Below, piece by piece: positions 16,354 to 24,942 of a DNA stretch of 64,000 nt. The stretch spans positions 2,232,001 to 2,296,000 of the forward strand of contig NZ_CP081496.1 in assembly GCF_019774615.1 (NCBI RefSeq). The letters run 5' to 3'. Under the pieces are notes generated by a model that did not search any database, was not told the origin of the DNA, and was given only the letters and a program-made list of their open reading frames with translations. The stretch is from Streptomyces sp. BHT-5-2. Lineage in GTDB: Bacteria; Actinomycetota; Actinomycetes; Streptomycetales; Streptomycetaceae. A program made the position numbers and the translations under genes. Each line of letters begins with the position of its first letter. Position 1 is the first letter of the stretch.

Positions 16354-18054
16354 ATGACGGACTCGCAGGACACCGGAACTTCCGCCTCCGCCGCCGACGA
16401 GGCCCCCCGGGACGCGGCCCAGAGCGTCCCCCAGGAGGCCCCCGGGGCCCCGGCCCAGGAGACCCCCGCCGACGGCAACCCGGTCGCGCTCGCCGCGCCC
16501 GGCACCCGTACCGCCGCGGACGTCGTCCCCCCGGAAGTGGCCGCCCGCCTCACCCGCGCCGTGGTCGGCAGCGGGACGACCGCCAACCACACCCCGTTCA
16601 CCGGGGAGAAGCTGGCGGACCTGCCCGAGTCCACCCCCGAGGACGTCGCCACCGCCTTCGAGCGCGCCCGGGCCGCGCAGGAGCGTTGGGCGAAGGTACC
16701 GGTCCGGCAGCGCGCCGCGGTCCTGCTCCGCTTCCACGACCTGGTCCTGCGCCGCCAGGCCGAGGTGCTCGACCTGATCCAGCTGGAGACCGGCAAGGCC
16801 CGGCTGCACGCCCACGAGGAGGTGCAGGCGGTCGCCGTCGCCGCCCGCCACTACGGCCGCAAGGCCCCGGCCTACCTCCGCCCCAAGGGCCACACCGGCG
16901 TCGTCCCGACCCTCACCAAGGTCACCGAACTCCGCCAGCCGCGCGGCGTGGTGGGGCAAATCGCCCCCTGGAACTACCCCTTCGAGCTGACCGTCGGCGA
17001 CGCCCTGCCCGCCTTCGTCGCGGGCAACGCCGTGGTCATGAAACCCGACACCGAGACCGCGCTGACCGCCCTGTGGGCGCGCGAGCAGCTGATCGAGGCC
17101 GGGCTCCCCGAGGACGTCTGGCAGGTGGTCCTCGGCGAGGGCCCGGTCGTCGGCCCGGAGGTCGTCCGGCACGCCGACTACGTCTCGTTCACCGGCTCCA
17201 CCCGCACCGGCCGCGAGGTCGCCCGGGGCGCCGCCGACCGCCTCGTCGGCGTCTCCCTCGAACTCGGCGGCAAGAACGCCATGTTGGTGCTGCACGACGC
17301 CGACGTGGAGAAGGCCGCCGCCGGCGCCGTCCGCGGCTGCTTCTCCTCCGCGGGCCAGCTGTGCATCTCCATCGAGCGGCTCTACGTCCACGAGTCGATC
17401 GCCGACGCCTTCGTCGAGCGGTTCGCCGCCCGTACGAGGGCCATGCGGCTGGGCAACGCCCTCGCCTACGGCGCCGACATGGGCTCGCTGGTCGGTGCGC
17501 GCCAGTTGGAGACCGTCACCCGGCACGTGGAGGAGGCGGTGGCCAAGGGCGCCCGGGTGCTCGCCGGCGGCCGCCCCCGCCCGGACATCGGCCCGCTCTT
17601 CTACGAGCCGACCATCCTGGACGGCGTCGAGCCGCCGATGGCCGTCTGCGGCGAGGAGACCTTCGGCCCGGTCGTCTCGATCTACCGCTTCCGCGACGAG
17701 GACGAGGTGGTGGCCCGCGCCAACGCCACGCCGTACGGCCTGAATTCCAGCGTCTGGACCAAGGACGGCCGCCGCGGCCGGGCGGTCGCGGCCCGCCTGC
17801 GCACCGGCACGGTCAACGTCAACGAGTCCTACGCGGCCGGCTACGGCAGCGTGCAGTCCCCGATGGGCGGCATGGGCGACTCCGGTCTGGGCCGCCGGCA
17901 CGGTTCCGAGGGCATCCTCAAGTACACCGAGGCCCAGACCGTCGCCCACCAGCGACTGATGCCGCTGGCCCCCTCCTTCGGCATGACCGACGAAAAGTAC
18001 GCCGCCTTCATGACCCGCAGCCTGCGCGCCATGAAGGCCCTGCGCCTGCGCTGA
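16354..18054 (+). CDS. gabD: Succinic semialdehyde dehydrogenase (NAD(P)+)
   Basis: This 566-residue aldehyde dehydrogenase oxidises succinic semialdehyde to succinate, the last step of GABA breakdown. The cofactor segment GQIAPWNYPFELTVGDALPA, general base Glu303 (SLELGGKNAM) and nucleophile Cys337 (SAGQLCISIERLY) are all in place. The body matches the actinobacterial group annotated as succinic semialdehyde dehydrogenase, whose members carry the SIERLYVHESIADAF stretch. The first about 60 residues are Ala/Pro/Glu-rich and probably disordered. No GABA aminotransferase gene is adjacent; the next gene downstream is a flavin oxidoreductase 141 bp away. Substrate is inferred from family resemblance; another semialdehyde is possible. 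Confidence 0.9.
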   Translation: MTDSQDTGTSASAADEAPRDAAQSVPQEAPGAPAQETPADGNPVALAAPGTRTAADVVPPEVAARLTRAVVGSGTTANHTPFTGEKLADLPESTPEDVATAFERARAAQERWAKVPVRQRAAVLLRFHDLVLRRQAEVLDLIQLETGKARLHAHEEVQAVAVAARHYGRKAPAYLRPKGHTGVVPTLTKVTELRQPRGVVGQIAPWNYPFELTVGDALPAFVAGNAVVMKPDTETALTALWAREQLIEAGLPEDVWQVVLGEGPVVGPEVVRHADYVSFTGSTRTGREVARGAADRLVGVSLELGGKNAMLVLHDADVEKAAAGAVRGCFSSAGQLCISIERLYVHESIADAFVERFAARTRAMRLGNALAYGADMGSLVGARQLETVTRHVEEAVAKGARVLAGGRPRPDIGPLFYEPTILDGVEPPMAVCGEETFGPVVSIYRFRDEDEVVARANATPYGLNSSVWTKDGRRGRAVAARLRTGTVNVNESYAAGYGSVQSPMGGMGDSGLGRRHGSEGILKYTEAQTVAHQRLMPLAPSFGMTDEKYAAFMTRSLRAMKALRLR

Positions 18055-18060
18055 GCACGT

Positions 18061-18180
18061 TCAACCGCCTCCGGCGGGGAAGTTCGTCCCCTTCGGCAGG
18101 GATGTTCGTCCCCTCCGGCGGGGGAATTCCAGCCCCTCCGGCGTTTGAGGAGCGGGGTCCGGGGCGGAGCCCCGAAAACG
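18061..18180. repeat. Intergenic repeat cluster with a recurrent Streptomyces element
   Basis: About four degenerate 22-23-bp units (starting at 18061, 18084, 18106 and 18128), each with a TCC-CCGGCGGGG core, run into the segment 18131-18174 that contains GGCGTTTGAGGAGCGGGG and a GGGGCGGAGCCCC hairpin. I recognise the last segment as a sequence that recurs between genes in many Streptomyces genomes. It sits in the leader of the next gene, ending six bases before its GGAGG site. Confidence 0.65.
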
Positions 18181-18195
18181 GATACGGAGGTATCG

Positions 18196-20055
18196 GTGCC
18201 ACAGCCCAACCCGGCCCAACCCCACGCCCCAAAGGGCGAGTCCAGCTACGACTACGACGTCATAGTCATCGGCTCCGGCTTCGGCGGCTCCGTCTCCGCC
18301 CTCCGCCTGACCGAGAAGGGCTACCGCGTCGGCGTCCTCGAAGCCGGCCGCCGCTTCACCCGCGACACCCTGCCCAAGAACTCCTGGGACCTCAGGAACT
18401 ACCTGTGGGCCCCGGCCCTCGGCCTCTACGGCATCCAGCGCATCCATCTGCTCGGCAACGTCATGGTGCTGGCGGGCGCCGGCGTCGGCGGCGGCTCGCT
18501 CAACTACGCCAACACCCTCTACGTCCCGCCCAAGGCGTTCTTCGACGACCCCCAGTGGCGCGAGATCACCGACTGGCAGCAGGAGTTGCAGCCGTACTAC
18601 GACCAGGCCCGGCGGATGCTCGGCGTCCGGCTCAACCCGACGATGACCCCGTCCGACGTCCATCTGAAGGCGGCCGCCCAGGCCATGGGCGTCGGCGATT
18701 CCTTCCACATGGCCCCGGTCGGGGTGTTCTTCGGCGACGGCGAGGACGCCGACGGCACACCGCGCGCGAAGCCCGGAGGGGAGGTCGCCGACCCCTACTT
18801 CGGCGGCGCGGGCCCGTCCCGCCGGGCGTGCACCGAGTGCGGCGAGTGCATGACCGGCTGCCGGCACGGCGCCAAGAACACCCTCACCGAGAACTACCTC
18901 CACCTCGCCGAGCGGGCGGGCGCGGTGATCCACCCGATGACCTCGGTCGTCGCCCTCACCGAGGACTCCCGCGGCGGCTTCGCGGTCCGGACGCTGCCCA
19001 CCGACAACAAGAAGAAGGGTGCCGGCAGGACGTTCACCGCCCGCAGGGTGGTGCTGGCCGCCGGCACCTACGGCACCCAGACCCTGCTGCACCGCATGAA
19101 GGACAGCGGGCTGCTGCCGTACCTCTCCGACCGCCTGGGCACCCTGACCCGCACCAACTCCGAGGCGCTGGTGGGCGCGCAGACCACCAGCCGGCGCTAC
19201 CGCGCGCGGCACGGCGCCGAGCGGGTCGACTTCACCCGGGGCGTCGCGATCACCTCGTCCATCCACCCGGACGAGAACACCCACATCGAGCCGGTCCGCT
19301 ACGGCAGGGGCTCCAACGCCATGGGCAGCCTGACGGTGCTTCAGGTCCCGTACCGCCCGGCCGGCCGGGTCCTGGGCTGGGCCGGCAACATGGTCCGCCA
19401 CCCGGTGCTGGCGCTCCGCTCGCTCTCCAACCGCCGCTGGTCCGAGCGCACCATCATCGGCCTGGTGATGCAGTCCCTGGACAACTCCCTCACCACGTAC
19501 CGCAAACCGCGCGGCCTCGGGAAGGGCCTGCTCACCGCCCGGCAGGGCCATGGCGCCCCCAACCCCGACCAGATCCCGGAGGCCACCGAGGCGGCCACCC
19601 TGCTCGCCCAGGAGATCAACGGCTTCGCGGGCAGCAACGTCGGCGAGCTGATGGGCACCCCGCTGACCGCGCACTTCCTCGGCGGCTGCCCCATCGGCGC
19701 GGACGCCGGCAGCGGCGTCATCGACCCCTACCACCGGCTCTACGGCCACCCCGGCATCTCGGTCGTCGACGGGGCCGCGGTCTCCGCCAACCTCGGCGTC
19801 AACCCGTCCCTGACGATCACCGCCCAGGCGGAACGCGCCATGTCCCTGTGGCCCAACAAGGGCGAGCCGGACCCGCGCCCGGCCCCCGGGCGGCCCTACG
19901 CCCGCGTGGTGCCCGTCGAGCCCCTCAGTCCGGCCGTCCCCGCCTCGGCCTTCGCGGCCCTCAAACTCCCCCTCCTGCCCGTCCCCCCGGTGCCGCCCAA
20001 GAACCCCCACCACCCGACGCCGGAGACCACGACGTCGGAGGAGCCCCCGGAGTAG
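18196..20055 (+). CDS. GMC-family FAD oxidoreductase (cholesterol-oxidase-like)
   Basis: This 619-residue flavoprotein has a Rossmann FAD-binding start (YDVIVIGSGFGGSVSALRL), the GMC-type loop AGAGVGGGSLNYANTLY, and the C-terminal FAD segment HPGISVVDGAAVSANLGVNP with the preceding conserved His (TAHFLGGCPIG). A cysteine cluster, CTECGECMTGCRHGAKNT, marks the subgroup of GMC enzymes often annotated as cholesterol oxidase; whether it binds a metal is unknown. There is no signal peptide, so it should act inside the cell. GTG 18196 has GGAGG five bases upstream, which fixes the start against a longer open frame from 18145. The C-terminus is a Pro-rich tail. The substrate could be a sterol, an alcohol or a long-chain lipid. 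Confidence 0.88.
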   Translation: MPQPNPAQPHAPKGESSYDYDVIVIGSGFGGSVSALRLTEKGYRVGVLEAGRRFTRDTLPKNSWDLRNYLWAPALGLYGIQRIHLLGNVMVLAGAGVGGGSLNYANTLYVPPKAFFDDPQWREITDWQQELQPYYDQARRMLGVRLNPTMTPSDVHLKAAAQAMGVGDSFHMAPVGVFFGDGEDADGTPRAKPGGEVADPYFGGAGPSRRACTECGECMTGCRHGAKNTLTENYLHLAERAGAVIHPMTSVVALTEDSRGGFAVRTLPTDNKKKGAGRTFTARRVVLAAGTYGTQTLLHRMKDSGLLPYLSDRLGTLTRTNSEALVGAQTTSRRYRARHGAERVDFTRGVAITSSIHPDENTHIEPVRYGRGSNAMGSLTVLQVPYRPAGRVLGWAGNMVRHPVLALRSLSNRRWSERTIIGLVMQSLDNSLTTYRKPRGLGKGLLTARQGHGAPNPDQIPEATEAATLLAQEINGFAGSNVGELMGTPLTAHFLGGCPIGADAGSGVIDPYHRLYGHPGISVVDGAAVSANLGVNPSLTITAQAERAMSLWPNKGEPDPRPAPGRPYARVVPVEPLSPAVPASAFAALKLPLLPVPPVPPKNPHHPTPETTTSEEPPE

Positions 20056-20094
20056 CCGCACCCACGCGGCTCCCTGACGCGCCCACCCACAGCG

Positions 20095-20182
20095 AAGGGC
20101 CCCGAATCCTTCCGCGAGGGGGGAACGCGGAGGCCACGGGGCCCTTGGCTTTCGGTGCCGGCGTCAGGGCAGCGCCGGCACC
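20095..20182 (+). terminator. Two hairpins after the GMC oxidoreductase gene
   Basis: The first has outer arms AAGGGCCCCG (20095-20104) and CGGGGCCCTT (20137-20146) with an inner stem TCCGCG/CGCGGA. The second is GGTGCCGGCG/CGCCGGCACC (20154-20163 and 20173-20182). Confidence 0.7.
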
Positions 20183-20720
20183 GACGGGCGGCGCTGGGGG
20201 GGGGGTAGCGCCGCTGGCTCATCGGGTGGTGCGGGGTGGTGCGCGAGATCGCTGTCGCTCCGATGCGGACCGGTGTCGTACGAGGCGAAGGTCCGTACCG
20301 GAGGCGGTTCTCGGTTCGTCGAGCATCGTCCTGGATGCGCCTCACCTGGCGCAACCGTTTCGACGGATGCGGTCGGTCCCGGGCGTCCCCAGGACCGACC
20401 ACCCCATCGGTGTGACCGGGCTGCTGTCCCCTGCTGACCGGTCACGGACCGGAACGAGGTCCCACGACGCGGACCGCTGCCAGCGGCCGGCGTCTCATCG
20501 CTCCGGCTTTCCGCCCGTGGGGCGGCGTCTACGCGTAGTCCTGCAGGCCGCGCCTGGCTGGCGTGGCACCGGGAACAACGACCCCTCTCCGGAACCGGTC
20601 ACGCGCCGTACGGGTGAGAGGGCACCCGAACTCAGTTCCAGTCGGGCCTCCACGCGGACCCCGGCCGGAACCGGCCGGGCGACCGATCGGATCCGGCCGC
20701 GGCAGCGGCGCGGAGCCGTC
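20183..20720. other. About 540 bp without a recognisable gene
   Basis: The short frames here lack ribosome sites and coding-like third-position GC, and none gives a protein I recognise. Third-position composition is more even than in the neighbouring genes. It may be decayed sequence between two convergent genes. Confidence 0.5.
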
Positions 20721-21032
20721 TCAGACCCGGCCCCGGGAGAGCTCCAGCAGGGTCATCGCCACTGCGGTGCCCTGGCGGCCGAGCTGGCCGCGGTAGTGGC
20801 CGAGCACCTCCATCTCGCGGGAGAGGCTCAGGCGCGGCCCGCCCGAGGCGATCCGCTCGCGTTGGATGACCGCCGAGACGGCCATCCGTTCCTGGATCAG
20901 CCCGATGATGCGGCCGTCGAGATCGTCGATCCGGCGCCGGGCGTCCTGGATCACGTCGGCCGCCTCGGGGGTCCGTGCGCCGGAGTCCGGGGCGGTGGTC
21001 GTCGTCGGTGCGGTGCTGCTCGTCGTGGTCAT
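20721..21032 (-). CDS. Chorismate mutase (AroQ type)
   Basis: This 103-residue enzyme converts chorismate to prephenate, the branch point to phenylalanine and tyrosine. After a Thr/Ala-rich N-terminus it shows the AroQ helical core: [39 protein letters not shown] and [16 protein letters not shown], including the Arg residues of helix 1 and the Arg/Lys-type ligands of the monofunctional actinobacterial enzymes. The start is certain: AGGAGA lies seven bases before ATG 21032. The gene stands alone, with no prephenate dehydratase or DAHP synthase nearby. Its 190-base leader contains a Phe/Tyr-rich mini-ORF and a terminator-like hairpin, listed separately, so transcription is probably attenuated by aromatic amino acid supply. 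Confidence 0.92.
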   Translation of the reverse strand: MTTTSSTAPTTTTAPDSGARTPEAADVIQDARRRIDDLDGRIIGLIQERMAVSAVIQRERIASGGPRLSLSREMEVLGHYRGQLGRQGTAVAMTLLELSRGRV

Positions 21033-21095
21033 GTCCGTCTCTCCTGGAGTGGGGCCCCGGAGCCCTGGAGGCCGCTGCCGGTCCGGACGGAAACA

Positions 21096-21133
21096 CCAGG
21101 CGCCCCGGACCGTCATCGGCCCGGGGCGCCTGG
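21096..21133 (-). terminator. Attenuator hairpin in the chorismate mutase leader
   Basis: A 13-bp perfect stem (CCAGGCGCCCCGG/CCGGGGCGCCTGG, 12-base loop) is followed, in the minus direction, by TGTTT. It lies between the end of the leader peptide (21154) and the ribosome site of chorismate mutase. The stretch CGGCCCG inside the leader ORF can pair over 7 bp with CGGGCCG spanning the hairpin arm and loop, which could form the competing antiterminator. The pairing scheme is inference. Confidence 0.7.
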
Positions 21134-21153
21134 GGAAGTCGTGTGTCAGTCGA

Positions 21154-21225
21154 TCAAGCAGCACGACCATGGCAGCCGGACGGGCCGGTGCCATAGGTAA
21201 AGGCGAAGCTGTGCTGCTGGAACAT
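21154..21225 (-). CDS. Phe/Tyr-rich leader peptide of chorismate mutase
   Basis: A 23-codon frame starts at ATG 21225 and ends at TGA 21154-21156. It begins [12 protein letters not shown]: three Phe and one Tyr codons lie in the first 11 positions, then [12 protein letters not shown]. Phe and Tyr are the end products of the branch opened by chorismate mutase, which starts 120 bases downstream after a terminator-like hairpin. There is no ribosome site; a promoter (TTGGAC, 18 bases, CATACT) puts the transcript start at or next to the ATG, so it would be leaderless. This arrangement matches classical amino-acid attenuation, with ribosome stalling at Phe/Tyr codons allowing read-through. Translation of the peptide has not been shown here. 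Confidence 0.75.
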   Translation of the reverse strand: MFQQHSFAFTYGTGPSGCHGRAA

Positions 21226-21232
21226 GGCGTTC

Positions 21233-21262
21233 AGTATGAGCCCGTTAGAATCGAAAGTCCAA
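21233..21262 (-). promoter_or_regulatory. Promoter of the chorismate mutase leader
   Basis: On the minus strand, -35 TTGGAC (21262-21257) and -10 CATACT (21238-21233) are separated by 18 bases. Transcription would start at about 21225-21226, at the ATG of the leader peptide. On the other strand TAGAAT (21246-21251) may be the -10 of guaA, so the two promoters overlap. Confidence 0.6.
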
Positions 21263-21294
21263 CCTCTGCTCCACACCGCCGGAAGGCCGCCGAA

Positions 21295-22881
21295 GTGCCA
21301 TCAGCGCCCCCTGCCGCCGCACCGGACGTCGTCCTCGTTGTCGACTTCGGCGCACAGTACGCCCAGCTCATCGCCCGCCGGGTCCGCGAGGCCCGGGTCT
21401 ACAGCGAGATCGTGCCGTCCACCATGCCGGTGGCGGAGATGCTCGCCAAGAACCCCCGGGCGATCATCCTCTCCGGCGGTCCGTCGTCGGTCTACGCCGA
21501 AGGCGCCCCCCGCCTGGACCGTTCGCTGTTCGAGGCCGGTGTCCCGGTCTTCGGCATGTGCTACGGATTCCAGTTGATGGCCACCGCCCTCGGCGGCACG
21601 GTCGACAACAACGGCGCCCGTGAGTACGGCCGCACCGCACTGGCGGTCAGCCGGCCCGGCTCCACCCTCTTCGAGGGCACCCCCGCCGAGCAGTCCGTGT
21701 GGATGTCGCACGGCGACGCCTGCTCGGCGGCCCCCGAGGGCTTCACCGTCACCGCGTCCACGGACCTGGTTCCGGTGGCCGCCTTCGAGAACGACGAGAA
21801 GAAGCTCTACGGCGTGCAGTACCACCCCGAGGTGCTGCACTCCACGCACGGCCAGCAGGTCCTGGAGCACTTCCTCTACCGCGGCGCGGGCATCGAGCCG
21901 ACCTGGACGACCACCAGCGTGGTCGAGGAGCAGGTCGCCGCGATCCGCGAGCAGGTCGGCAGCAAGCGGGCGATCTGCGGGCTCTCCGGCGGAGTGGACT
22001 CCGCGGTGGCCGCCGCCCTCGTCCAGAAGGCCATCGGCGACCAGCTGACCTGCGTCTACGTCGACCACGGCCTGATGCGCAAGGGCGAGACCGAGCAGGT
22101 CGAGAAGGACTTCGTGGCGGCGACCGGCGTGCAGCTCAAGGTCGTCGACGCCAGCGAGCGGTTCCTCAACGCGCTGAAGGGCGTCTCCGAGCCCGAGCAG
22201 AAGCGGAAGATCATCGGCCGGGAGTTCATCCGGGTCTTCGAGCAGGCCCAGGCGGAGCTCGTCGCCGAGGCCGGCGCCGAGGGCGAGGAAGTGGCCTTCC
22301 TGGTCCAGGGCACGCTCTACCCGGACATCGTCGAGTCCGGCGGCGGCACCGGCACCGCGAACATCAAGTCGCACCACAACGTCGGCGGCCTCCCCGACGA
22401 CCTGGAGTTCGAGCTCGTCGAGCCGCTGCGCAAGCTGTTCAAGGACGAGGTCCGGATGGTCGGCTCCGAGCTGGGCCTGCCCGACGAGATCGTCCACCGC
22501 CAGCCGTTCCCGGGCCCGGGCCTGGGCATCCGCATCGTCGGCGAGGTCACCCAGGAGCGCCTGGACCTGCTGCGCGAGGCCGACGCCATCGCCCGCGAGG
22601 AGCTGACCACGGCCGGTCTGGACCGCGAGATCTGGCAGTGCCCGGTGGTCCTGCTCGCCGACGTCCGCTCGGTCGGCGTCCAGGGCGACGGCCGCACCTA
22701 CGGCCACCCCATCGTGCTCCGCCCGGTCTCCTCCGAGGACGCCATGACCGCGGACTGGACGCGCATGCCGTACGAGGTGCTGGCCCGTATCTCCACCCGC
22801 ATCACCAACGAGGTCGCGGACGTCAACCGCGTCGTCCTCGACGTGACCAGCAAGCCCCCGGGCACCATCGAGTGGGAGTGA
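21295..22881 (+). CDS. guaA: GMP synthase (glutamine-hydrolysing)
   Basis: GuaA aminates XMP to GMP using ATP and the amide of glutamine. The 528-residue protein has the N-terminal class I glutaminase domain with its triad (Cys89 in GMCYGFQL, His177 and Glu179 in QYHPEV), an ATP pyrophosphatase domain with the P-loop motif [11 protein letters not shown] near residue 230, and the C-terminal dimerisation domain ending [24 protein letters not shown]. Length and order match the family. GTG 21295 follows GGAAGG at eight bases; the frame is open far upstream, but that sequence overlaps the divergent chorismate mutase gene and leader. The gene diverges from chorismate mutase across about 70 bp. Confidence 0.98.
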   Translation: MPSAPPAAAPDVVLVVDFGAQYAQLIARRVREARVYSEIVPSTMPVAEMLAKNPRAIILSGGPSSVYAEGAPRLDRSLFEAGVPVFGMCYGFQLMATALGGTVDNNGAREYGRTALAVSRPGSTLFEGTPAEQSVWMSHGDACSAAPEGFTVTASTDLVPVAAFENDEKKLYGVQYHPEVLHSTHGQQVLEHFLYRGAGIEPTWTTTSVVEEQVAAIREQVGSKRAICGLSGGVDSAVAAALVQKAIGDQLTCVYVDHGLMRKGETEQVEKDFVAATGVQLKVVDASERFLNALKGVSEPEQKRKIIGREFIRVFEQAQAELVAEAGAEGEEVAFLVQGTLYPDIVESGGGTGTANIKSHHNVGGLPDDLEFELVEPLRKLFKDEVRMVGSELGLPDEIVHRQPFPGPGLGIRIVGEVTQERLDLLREADAIAREELTTAGLDREIWQCPVVLLADVRSVGVQGDGRTYGHPIVLRPVSSEDAMTADWTRMPYEVLARISTRITNEVADVNRVVLDVTSKPPGTIEWE

Positions 22882-22909
22882 CCCCCGCGGTCTCCCGCTG
22901 ACGCCTGCC

Positions 22910-22943
22910 GACGCCGTCTCCCACGCCTGTGGGGGGCGGCGTC
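22910..22943 (+). terminator. Hairpin terminator of guaA
   Basis: GACGCCGTCTCCC (22910-22922) pairs with GGGGGGCGGCGTC (22931-22943) apart from one or two G-T pairs, followed by a short T-run (GTTTG). Confidence 0.65.
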
Positions 22944-23068
22944 GCCGTTTGCGGGGGTGGGTGCGGCGTGGTGCCGGCGGTGGTTGACGACCGAGAGTCC
23001 GGAGCGGAAGATTGATTCCGTATTACGGCAACTTATCTCCGCGATGCGGAATTGAGTGGGGTGTGCGC

Positions 23069-23956
23069 ATGAGCACCATCGGTTTCCTCGGCCTCGGCAT
23101 CATGGGCAGCCCCATGGCGGTGAACCTCGCGAAGGCGGGCCACACCGTGCTCGGCTGGAACCGCAGCCCCGGCAAGGCGGACGCGCTGGTCGCCGCCGGC
23201 GGCCGGGAGGCGGCGTCGGTGGCCGGGGCGGTCGCCGACGCGGACGTCGTCATCACCATGGTCCCGGCGTCCCCGCAGGTCGAGGCGCTCGCCTACGGCC
23301 CCGACGGGATCGTGGCGAACGCCAGGCGCGGCGCGCTGCTGATCGACATGTCCTCGATCACCCCGCAGACCTCCGTCGACCTGGCCCGGAACGCGGCCCA
23401 GAAGGGCCTGCGGGTCCTGGACGCGCCGGTCTCCGGCGGCGAGGCCGGCGCCGTGGAGGGCGTGCTGTCGATCATGGTCGGCGGCGAGCGGGCCGACTTC
23501 GACGCCGCCCGGCCGATCCTGGAGGCCCTCGGCACCACGCTCGTGCACTGCGGTCCGCACGGCTCCGGCCAGACCGTCAAGGCCGCCAACCAGCTGATCG
23601 TCGCGGTCAACATCCAGGCCGTCGCCGAGGCCGTGGTCTTCCTGGAGAAGTCCGGTGTCGACCTCGCCGCCGCCCTCGACGTCCTCGGCGGCGGACTGGC
23701 CGGCTCCACCGTCCTGACCCGCAAGCAGGACAACTTCCTCCGGCGCGCCTACGACCCGGGCTTCAGGCTCGAACTCCACCACAAGGACATGGGCATCGTC
23801 ACGGACGCCGCCCGCACCGTCGGCGCACCCCTCCCGGTCGGCGCCGCCGCGGCCCAGCTGATCGCCTCCGCAGTGGCCCGGGGTGACGGCGCGCTCGACC
23901 ACTCGGCGCTGCTCCGCGGGGTGGAACTGCTCAGCGGGTACGGGCGGGAGCGGTAG
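23069..23956 (+). CDS. NAD(P)-dependent beta-hydroxyacid dehydrogenase (GarR/HIBADH family)
   Basis: This 295-residue enzyme belongs to the family of 3-hydroxyisobutyrate dehydrogenase and tartronate semialdehyde (2-hydroxy-3-oxopropionate) reductase. It has the Rossmann signature FLGLGIMGSPMAVNLAKAGH at the start, the substrate-binding DAPVSGGEAGA, and the catalytic lysine in GSGQTVKAANQL, followed by the all-helical C-terminal domain with HKDMGIVTDAAR. Sequence resembles the tartronate semialdehyde reductase group slightly more than the valine-pathway enzymes, but the substrate cannot be fixed by eye. ATG 23069 begins right at the Rossmann fold, with GGGG upstream. It may be co-transcribed with the class II aldolase gene 110 bp downstream. 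Confidence 0.88.
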   Translation: MSTIGFLGLGIMGSPMAVNLAKAGHTVLGWNRSPGKADALVAAGGREAASVAGAVADADVVITMVPASPQVEALAYGPDGIVANARRGALLIDMSSITPQTSVDLARNAAQKGLRVLDAPVSGGEAGAVEGVLSIMVGGERADFDAARPILEALGTTLVHCGPHGSGQTVKAANQLIVAVNIQAVAEAVVFLEKSGVDLAAALDVLGGGLAGSTVLTRKQDNFLRRAYDPGFRLELHHKDMGIVTDAARTVGAPLPVGAAAAQLIASAVARGDGALDHSALLRGVELLSGYGRER

Positions 23957-24006
23957 GCCGGGGGCGCGGCGCGGTTCGTGACGGCGCGGGCCTGGATTCC
24001 GGTGGA

Positions 24007-24026
24007 GGCGGAAGGTAGCTTCCGCC
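24007..24026. promoter_or_regulatory. Perfect palindrome upstream of the aldolase gene
   Basis: GGCGGAAG-GTAG-CTTCCGCC, 8-bp arms around four bases, ends 39 bases before the aldolase ATG. It may be an operator or a weak hairpin between the two genes. Confidence 0.4.
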
Positions 24027-24065
24027 CGAGCGCCGTGAGCCGTACGCGCCAGGAGGAGAACCGCC

Positions 24066-24851
24066 ATGCCCGAGCCGACGCCGATACCCACCGAGCAGTT
24101 GCAGTTCGCGATGCCGCCGGCGCACACCGGCGTCGACGAGGAGCGGCGGTACCGCAAGGAGCGCCTGACGGCGGCGCTGCGCCTGTTCGCGCGGCACGGC
24201 CTGGAGGAGGGCGTCTCGGGCCAAGTCACCGTACGTGACCCGGAGTTCGCCGACTGCTACTGGGCCAACCCGTTCGGCGTCCCCTTCGCGCTGCTGACCG
24301 TCGGCGACCTGGTCCTGGTCAACGGCGAGGGGAAGGTCGTCGACGGCCGCCGCCACGTCAACCAGGCGGCGTTCACCCTCCACGCGCAGATCCACCGGGC
24401 CCGCCCGGACGTCGTCGCGGTCGCCCACAGCCACTCCACCCACGGCCGCGCGCTCGCCGCCCTCGGGGAGCCGCTCGACCCGATCACCCAGGAAGCCTGC
24501 GCCTTCTACGAGGACCACGCCCTCCACACCGCCTATACGGGCGTGGTGGTGGACGAGGAGGAGGGGCGCCGGGTCGCCGCCTCGCTCGGCCCGCGCAAGG
24601 CGGTGATCCTGCGCAACCACGGGCTGCTGACGGTCGGCGACTCGGTCGACGCGGCGGCCTGGTGGTTCCTCACGATGGAGCGCTGCTGCCAGGTGCAGCT
24701 GGCGGCCAGGGCGGCCGGCGAACCGGTGCCGATCGGCCATCAGGACGCGCTGCGCACCCGGGAACAGCTGGGCAGCGACCTGGTCGCGTGGATCAACTAC
24801 CAGCCGCTGTACCAGCAGATCGCGCACCGCGAACCCGAGCTGTTCGGCTGA
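24066..24851 (+). CDS. Class II aldolase/adducin-family protein
   Basis: This 261-residue protein is of the class II aldolase/adducin family (fuculose-phosphate aldolase and ribulose-phosphate epimerase relatives). It has the Zn-binding HSHSTHG at about residue 121 and the matching C-terminal His in ILRNHGLLTVGDSVDAA. Members act on sugar phosphates or related ketoacids; the actinobacterial group with AHSHSTHGRALAALG has no firmly assigned substrate to my knowledge. ATG 24066 has an excellent site, AGGAGGAG, seven bases upstream. The upstream dehydrogenase on the same strand suggests a small carbohydrate or hydroxyacid pathway, but this is only context. Confidence 0.88.
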   Translation: MPEPTPIPTEQLQFAMPPAHTGVDEERRYRKERLTAALRLFARHGLEEGVSGQVTVRDPEFADCYWANPFGVPFALLTVGDLVLVNGEGKVVDGRRHVNQAAFTLHAQIHRARPDVVAVAHSHSTHGRALAALGEPLDPITQEACAFYEDHALHTAYTGVVVDEEEGRRVAASLGPRKAVILRNHGLLTVGDSVDAAAWWFLTMERCCQVQLAARAAGEPVPIGHQDALRTREQLGSDLVAWINYQPLYQQIAHREPELFG

Positions 24852-24942
24852 CCGCCCGCCCGTACAGCGAGGCGGCGCCCGCACGGCCGAAGTGGCCGCG
24901 GGGCGCCGCCCGTTGGGTGCCGACCCTGCCGCCCGTTCCGCG

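Noticed and set aside
20183..20720. Search for tRNA or small RNA in the gene-free stretch
   Set aside because: I found no cloverleaf, conserved T-loop sequence or clear hairpin with a T-run.
14922..21200. 2092-codon plus-strand frame through several genes
   Set aside because: It is an out-of-frame shadow of the kinase, gabD and GMC genes with Arg/Pro-rich translation and no motif.
20866..21294. Long N-terminal extension of guaA
   Set aside because: The frame stays open but overlaps the divergent chorismate mutase gene and its leader, and GuaA homologues start near [17 protein letters not shown].
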